From NCBI RefSeq assembly GCF_013408525.1, contig NZ_JACBZM010000001.1, positions 3,410,001 through 3,474,000 of the forward strand: a DNA stretch of 64,000 nucleotides, written 5' to 3'. The first letter of the stretch is position 1. Every line of letters starts with the position of its first letter. The notes beneath the pieces were generated by a model that saw only the letters and a program-made list of their open reading frames with translations, made no database searches and had not been told where the DNA came from. Positions 60,166 through 64,000 of the stretch are shown here, one piece after another. A program made the translations under genes and the position numbers. Origin of the DNA: Nocardioides aromaticivorans. GTDB lineage: Bacteria > Actinomycetota > Actinomycetes > Propionibacteriales > Nocardioidaceae.

Positions 60166-61515
60166 GTGACCAGCGACGGCCCCACCGAGCCCGAGGACCC
60201 GACCACCGCCGCCGCGGAGGAGCACGCCGTCCAGGAGGCGGAGGAGGACGAGCCGCCGCTCGGTCCCGACGAGGGGGATCGCGAGGAGCGGCTCTTCCGC
60301 CGGTTCGCCCACCAGTGGGCGCTGCTGCGGGAGGAGCGCGAGGGGCGGCGGCACGAGCTGCCGACCTTCGCGACCGGGCCGTCCAACCTGCGCCGGGCGG
60401 AGGTCCCCTACGGCCTCGACCTGGCCGCGGGCTGGGCGTGGCGGATCCTGCTCATCGCGGGCGCGGCGTACCTGCTCATGTGGCTGGTGGGCTTCTTCGC
60501 GGTGGTGACCGTGCCGATCGCGGTGGCGCTTCTGATCAGCGCGCTGGCGGCGCCCTTCGTGCAGCTGCTGACGCGCCTGGGCATGCCGCGCGGCCTGTCC
60601 GCGCTGTTCATCGTCATCCTGGGCTTCGCCGTCGTCGGGGCGCTGCTGACCTTCGCGGGCAACCAGGTCGCCGACGGGGCCAAGGACCTCGCCGACGGGG
60701 CGGTCGAGGGACTCCAGGAGATCCGCGACTGGCTCCAGGACGGCCCGCTGCACGCCAGCGACTCGCAGATCAACGACTGGATCGGGAGCGTCCAGGACAT
60801 GATCACCGAGCGGTCGCAGGACGGTGAGGTGATCAGCCAGGTCGGCGAGGTCGGCTCGGCCCTGGGCCACGTGCTCGCCGGCTTCTTCATCTCGCTCTTC
60901 GCGACCTACTTCTTCCTCGCCGACGGCGAGCGGATCTGGTCGTGGATGGTGCGCCTCGCGCCGCGGGTGGCGCGCGAGCGGGTCGACAGCTCGGGCCGGG
61001 TCGCCTGGATCTCGCTGGTCCAGTTCGTGCGGGCCACCGTCGTCGTGGCGCTGGTCGACGCCATCGGCATCGCCGTCGGCGCGGCGATCCTCGACGTGCC
61101 CTTCGTGCTGGCGATCGGCGTGCTGGTCTTCCTCGGCGCCTTCGTGCCGATGATCGGTGCCACCATCGCCGGCAGCGTCGCGATCCTCGTCGCGCTCGTC
61201 GACCAGGGCCCGCTGACCGCGCTGCTGATGCTGGCCGTGGTGGTCGGCGTGCAGCAGCTCGAGGGCCACATCCTCCAGCCGTTCCTGCTCGGCCGCTGGG
61301 TGTCGGTGCACCCGCTGGGCGTGATCGTGGCGATCGCCTGCGGCGTGCTCGTCGCCGGCATCGCAGGCGCGCTGGTCGCCGTACCCCTGGCCGCGGCGGC
61401 GAACGCCGTCGTGCTGCACCTGGCCGAGCTGGCCGATGCGGCCGGGGAAGCGACCGAGCCGCCCGCCCCCGGGGGGACGGACGGCTCGGGAGGCCTGGCG
61501 GGTCAGCCCACGTAG
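60166..61515 (+). CDS. AI-2E family transporter
   Basis: A 449-residue membrane protein of the AI-2 exporter/PerM family. A charged cytoplasmic N-terminus of about 85 residues is followed by about eight helices, the typical extracytoplasmic segment between helices 3 and 4, and the family motif near GATIAGSVAILVALVDQGPLTALLMLAVVVGVQQLEGHILQPFLLGRWVSVHPLGVI. Members move autoinducer-2 or Na+/H+; the role here is unknown. The 3' end overlaps the convergent greA by 13 bases. Confidence 0.88.
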   Translation: MTSDGPTEPEDPTTAAAEEHAVQEAEEDEPPLGPDEGDREERLFRRFAHQWALLREEREGRRHELPTFATGPSNLRRAEVPYGLDLAAGWAWRILLIAGAAYLLMWLVGFFAVVTVPIAVALLISALAAPFVQLLTRLGMPRGLSALFIVILGFAVVGALLTFAGNQVADGAKDLADGAVEGLQEIRDWLQDGPLHASDSQINDWIGSVQDMITERSQDGEVISQVGEVGSALGHVLAGFFISLFATYFFLADGERIWSWMVRLAPRVARERVDSSGRVAWISLVQFVRATVVVALVDAIGIAVGAAILDVPFVLAIGVLVFLGAFVPMIGATIAGSVAILVALVDQGPLTALLMLAVVVGVQQLEGHILQPFLLGRWVSVHPLGVIVAIACGVLVAGIAGALVAVPLAAAANAVVLHLAELADAAGEATEPPAPGGTDGSGGLAGQPT

Positions 61516-62012
61516 GGCTTGGCGTCCAGGATGATGACCGTCTGCTGCTTGCCGTTGACCTCGTAGGACACCGTCTCGCCCTTGCTGCGGCCGTTGATGG
61601 CCTGGCCCAGCGGCGACTGGGGGGAGTAGACGGTGAGGCCCTCGGGCTCGATCTCGCGCGCGCCGAGGAGGAAGCTCTCCGCCTCGTCGTCGTCATCGCC
61701 GTCGAACTTGTAGGTGACGACCATGCCCGGCTCGACGACGCCGTCGTCGGGCGGGGTCTCGCCGATCTCGGCGCGGCGGAGCATGTCCTCCATCTGGAGG
61801 ATCTTGGCCTCGTTCTTGCCCTGCTCCTCGCGGGCGGCGTGGTAGCCGCCGTTCTCCTTGAGGTCGCCCTCGTCGCGGGCAGCACTGATCTCCGCGACGA
61901 TCTCGGCGCGGCGGGGGCCCTTGAGGTACTCCAGCTCCGCCTTGAGCTTGTCGTAGGCGTCCTGGGTCAGCCAGACGGTGTTCGCGCCACCGGACTGGTC
62001 GGTCTGAGACAT
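61503..62012 (-). CDS. greA: Transcription elongation factor GreA
   Basis: A 169-residue factor that rescues backtracked RNA polymerase by stimulating transcript cleavage. The N-terminal coiled coil carries acidic DEGDLKENGGYHAAREEQ at its tip (the Asp/Glu that position magnesium), and the C-terminal FKBP-like domain ends GETVSYEVNGK. The ATG at 62012 has AGGAG eight bases upstream. Gene order greA - DUF4307 - divergent mca is conserved in mycobacteria (established knowledge). Confidence 0.95.
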   Translation of the reverse strand: MSQTDQSGGANTVWLTQDAYDKLKAELEYLKGPRRAEIVAEISAARDEGDLKENGGYHAAREEQGKNEAKILQMEDMLRRAEIGETPPDDGVVEPGMVVTYKFDGDDDDEAESFLLGAREIEPEGLTVYSPQSPLGQAINGRSKGETVSYEVNGKQQTVIILDAKPYVG

Positions 62013-62091
62013 GAATGAAACTCCTGTGCTGCTCGTCGCATACCCCTGCGGGTACATGAACGATCGAGTCTACCGGTTGAACGGGGATCGC

Positions 62092-62502
62092 TCAGCGATA
62101 GCGGGGTTGTCCCGGTGCCTTGCAGCCCAGCCACTCGACGGTCGTGGCGCGGCGCTCGGTGCGGACCTCGACCTCGTAGACCGGCCCGTCGGCCGGGTCG
62201 GGGGAGAAGGTCTTCTCGCCCACGATCGCCTTGTCGTGCGAGATCGCCCGCAGCGCGCACTCGGGGTCGTCGATGTCGTCGTCGATCTCGATCCGGACCT
62301 CGATCGTCGCCGTGTGGTCGTCGACGACCTCGTGGCCGATCTCCTCCGAGGCGATCTCCGGGTTGGAGTGGAAGAGCATCGCCCAGACCAGCCAGCCGAG
62401 GAAGCCGAGCGCCACGACGCCCGCCAGGACGAGCACCGTGAGCCGCCGCCCGGCCGACGGGGCGCCGTACCGCTGGGCGAGGGAATCGTCGGTCGTGCTC
62501 AC
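62092..62502 (-). CDS. DUF4307 membrane protein
   Basis: A 136-residue protein with one N-terminal membrane helix ([24 protein letters not shown], about 20-43) and an extracytoplasmic domain with two cysteines (PECALR, LGCKAP). It matches the DUF4307 proteins found next to greA and mca in actinobacteria. Function is unknown. The GTG at 62502 is divergent from mca. Confidence 0.88.
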   Translation of the reverse strand: MSTTDDSLAQRYGAPSAGRRLTVLVLAGVVALGFLGWLVWAMLFHSNPEIASEEIGHEVVDDHTATIEVRIEIDDDIDDPECALRAISHDKAIVGEKTFSPDPADGPVYEVEVRTERRATTVEWLGCKAPGQPRYR

Positions 62503-62530
62503 CGGTTCATGGTCCCACGATGACTTTTTC

Positions 62531-62536
62531 TACGAT
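62531..62536 (+). promoter_or_regulatory. -10 hexamer TACGAT of mca, leaderless layout
   Basis: TACGAT ends 7 bases before the mca ATG at 62544. Confidence 0.5.
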
Positions 62537-62543
62537 GGGCGGC

Positions 62544-63443
62544 ATGCCCACCTCGCACGCGCCCTCCGTCGACCGCTCCGGCCTGCGGCTGATGCACGTC
62601 CACGCCCACCCCGACGACGAGTCGAGCAAGGGCGCCGCGTCGACGGCGCGGTACGTCGCCGAGGGCGCCGACGTGCAGGTGGTGACCTGCACCGGGGGTG
62701 AGCGCGGCTCGATCCTCAACCCGAAGATGGACCGCCCGGAGATCCTCGAGAACATCACCGAGGTGCGCCGCCAGGAGATGGAGCGGGCCCGCGACATCCT
62801 CGGCGTGAGCCAGGAGTGGCTCGGCTTCGTCGACTCCGGCTGGCCCGACGGCGACCCGAAGCCGCCGCTGCCGGAGGGCTGCTTCGGCCTGGTCCCGCTC
62901 GAGGAGGCGACCGAGCGCCTGGTCCGGCTGGTGCGCGCCTTCCGCCCCCACGTGATGACGACGTACGACGAGCGCGGCGGCTACCCGCACCCCGACCACA
63001 TCCGCTGCCACGAGGTCAGCGTCGCGGCCTTCGAGGCGGCCGGCGACCCGGACCGCTTCCCCGACGCCGGCGAGCCGTGGCAGCCGCAGAAGCTCTACTA
63101 CCACCACTCCTTCAACCGGCCCCGGATGCAGGCGCTGCACGACGCGATGGTCGAGCACGGCCTGGAGTCGCCGTGGGAGGAGCGCCTGAAGGAGTGGAAG
63201 CCGGAGCCCGAGTGGGACGCGCGGATCACGACCCGGGTCCCGTGCGCGGAGTACTTCGGCGTCCGTGACCAGGCGCTGCTCGCGCACGCCACCCAGATCG
63301 ACCCCGACGGCTTCTGGTTCGCGGTGCCGCGCGAGCTGCAGGCAGAGGTGTGGCCGACCGAGGACTACGAGCTGGTGACCAGCCACGTGGAGTCCGTCGT
63401 ACCGGAGGACGACCTGTTCGCGGGGGTCACCCCTGACGCCTGA
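62544..63443 (+). CDS. mca: Mycothiol S-conjugate amidase
   Basis: A 299-residue zinc amidase of the PIG-L family that cleaves mycothiol S-conjugates to release mercapturic acids for export during detoxification. The metal motif [11 protein letters not shown] (about 19-29) and YPHPDH (about 148-153) are intact. Mca-specific features are [35 protein letters not shown] and [13 protein letters not shown] chose the ATG at 62544 over one 24 bases earlier because of the promoter position. It is divergent from the DUF4307 gene as in mycobacteria. Confidence 0.94.
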   Translation: MPTSHAPSVDRSGLRLMHVHAHPDDESSKGAASTARYVAEGADVQVVTCTGGERGSILNPKMDRPEILENITEVRRQEMERARDILGVSQEWLGFVDSGWPDGDPKPPLPEGCFGLVPLEEATERLVRLVRAFRPHVMTTYDERGGYPHPDHIRCHEVSVAAFEAAGDPDRFPDAGEPWQPQKLYYHHSFNRPRMQALHDAMVEHGLESPWEERLKEWKPEPEWDARITTRVPCAEYFGVRDQALLAHATQIDPDGFWFAVPRELQAEVWPTEDYELVTSHVESVVPEDDLFAGVTPDA

Positions 63444-63468
63444 GCGGGCGTCCTGAGACACTGGGCCT

Positions 63469-63711
63469 ATGCATGCCCTCGCCGCCACCGTCGTCAACAC
63501 GCTCGTCCGCGCCGAGGACAAGGCGCCCGAGGACAAGGACGTCGTCGCGGGCTGGACGGCGTTCTGGATCTTCATCGGCCTGATCGTGGCGGTCGTGGTG
63601 ATCGGCATAGCCCTGACCCGCAGCCTGCGCACCGCGCAGAAGGCCAAGGACGCCGGCGTGTACGGCGACGGCACGTCCGCCGACGCCACCGACGCCGACC
63701 GGACCGAGTGA
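63469..63711 (+). CDS. Small single-pass membrane protein downstream of mca
   Basis: An 80-residue protein with one central membrane helix (WTAFWIFIGLIVAVVVIGIAL) and a charged C-terminal tail. A short membrane-protein gene follows mca in many actinobacteria. GACACT ends 6 bases before the ATG, so it may have its own leaderless transcript. Function is unknown. Confidence 0.75.
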   Translation: MHALAATVVNTLVRAEDKAPEDKDVVAGWTAFWIFIGLIVAVVVIGIALTRSLRTAQKAKDAGVYGDGTSADATDADRTE

Positions 63712-63736
63712 TCGGCGTGGTGATCGGCGTGGCCCG

Positions 63737-64000
63737 GTGATCGGCATCGACCAGCTGCTCGGCTTCGGCCTCGCGGCGCTCGTCGTCATCGTCATCCCGG
63801 GCCCGAGCGTCGTCTTCGTCGTCGGCCGGGCCGTGTCGTACGGCCAGCGGGTCGCGCTCGCCAGCGTGCTGGGCAACACCGCCGGGCTGTTCCTCGTGAT
63901 GGGCCTGGTCTGCCTCGGGCTCGGCGCGGTCGTCGCCGAGTCGCAGCTCGTCTTCAACGCCATCAAGCTCGCCGGCGCGGCCTTCCTCGTCTGGCTGGGC
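63737..64000 (+). CDS. LysE/RhtB family transporter (3' end beyond the window)
   Basis: The first 88 codons of a LysE-type exporter: the N-terminal helix with VIPGPSVVFVVGRAVSYGQR, then LASVLGNTAGLFLVMGLVCLGLGAVV and KLAGAAFLVWLG. The frame stays open at the right edge. The GTG at 63737 is chosen because it starts the conserved helix; a short GTGATCGGC-type repeat (63708-63748) surrounds it. The substrate is unknown. Confidence 0.83.
   Translation, partial: MIGIDQLLGFGLAALVVIVIPGPSVVFVVGRAVSYGQRVALASVLGNTAGLFLVMGLVCLGLGAVVAESQLVFNAIKLAGAAFLVWLG

Noticed and set aside
57967..61419. An 1150-codon minus-strand frame
   Set aside because: Beyond 58905 it is antisense to metB and the AI-2E transporter and has low-complexity R/G/H/D composition. 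The true gene starts at 58905 with a signal peptide.
63708..63748. Short GTGATCGGC-type imperfect repeat as a regulatory element
   Set aside because: Three loose copies span the gene junction and the start of the exporter. They are short, imperfect and partly coding, so chance duplication is as likely.

Overview
The window is high-GC DNA (about 70% or more G+C by eye) from an actinobacterium, most likely a Nocardioides-type member of the Nocardioidaceae. Support comes from two mycothiol-pathway amidases (an MshB-like deacetylase and Mca), the order greA - DUF4307 gene - mca known from other actinobacteria, a KstR-like operator beside a lipid-transfer thiolase, and many genes whose start codon lies 6-8 bases after a TAnnnT promoter hexamer, the layout of actinobacterial leaderless transcripts. 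The genus is an inference from gene content and codon habit.

Layout. 1-4806: amino-sugar operon with an ABC sugar permease (cut by the window edge), a GH3 hexosaminidase, a ROK kinase, NagA and NagB. Together they would import short N-acetylglucosamine (GlcNAc) oligomers and take them to fructose-6-phosphate. 4810-7218: exonuclease III, an ECF sigma factor with its zinc-type anti-sigma factor, and a small membrane protein. 7285-13543: an unusual cluster. A CDP-alcohol phosphatidyltransferase/sulfatase-fold fusion faces five coupled genes: a BchC-like dehydrogenase, a pterin-synthase-like protein, a family 4 glycosyltransferase, a flippase-like membrane protein and a RibD-like reductase. It looks like an uncharacterised pathway for a pterin- or pyrimidine-linked, glycosylated, membrane-exported product. 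13551-17453: TetR regulator with a DUF2236 oxygenase, a secreted metalloprotease, and ychF.

17435-25412 is an integrated element of about 8 kb. It is inserted at the 3' end of ychF and bounded by a 15-bp direct repeat that restores the last ychF codons. It carries a tyrosine integrase, an AbiEi/AbiEii-like toxin-antitoxin pair whose antitoxin-like protein has an extra nuclease-like N-terminus, an OLD-family nuclease, an excisionase-like protein and two small genes. It looks like a small mobile defence island.

25458-43150 holds a VOC protein, a divergent argO/argP-like exporter-regulator pair, an SDR, a LysE-type exporter, a secreted CocE-like hydrolase, an NMT1/THI5-type ABC importer with two permeases, a DUF3352 lipoprotein, an MshB-like deacetylase, a VanW protein and a degenerate 2H phosphoesterase-like protein. 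43182-46573: secreted lipase, a DUF35/thiolase pair behind the KstR-like box, and a class III nucleotide cyclase. 46624-50439: MoxR-type ATPase, OsmC-like protein and VWA protein. 50530-53664: a coupled four-gene unit centred on a DUF1023 serine hydrolase with a WXG-like N-terminus. 53694-64000: TauE/SafE exporter, PNPOx-fold and VOC proteins, ABC1 kinase, YiaAB protein, MsrA, a DUF5995 protein, MetB, an AI-2E family transporter, GreA, a DUF4307 protein, Mca, a small membrane protein and a truncated LysE-type exporter.

No tRNA, rRNA or CRISPR array was recognised. Gene-free stretches longer than 300 bases occur only inside the island (18593-19088, 21365-21740, 23652-24300).
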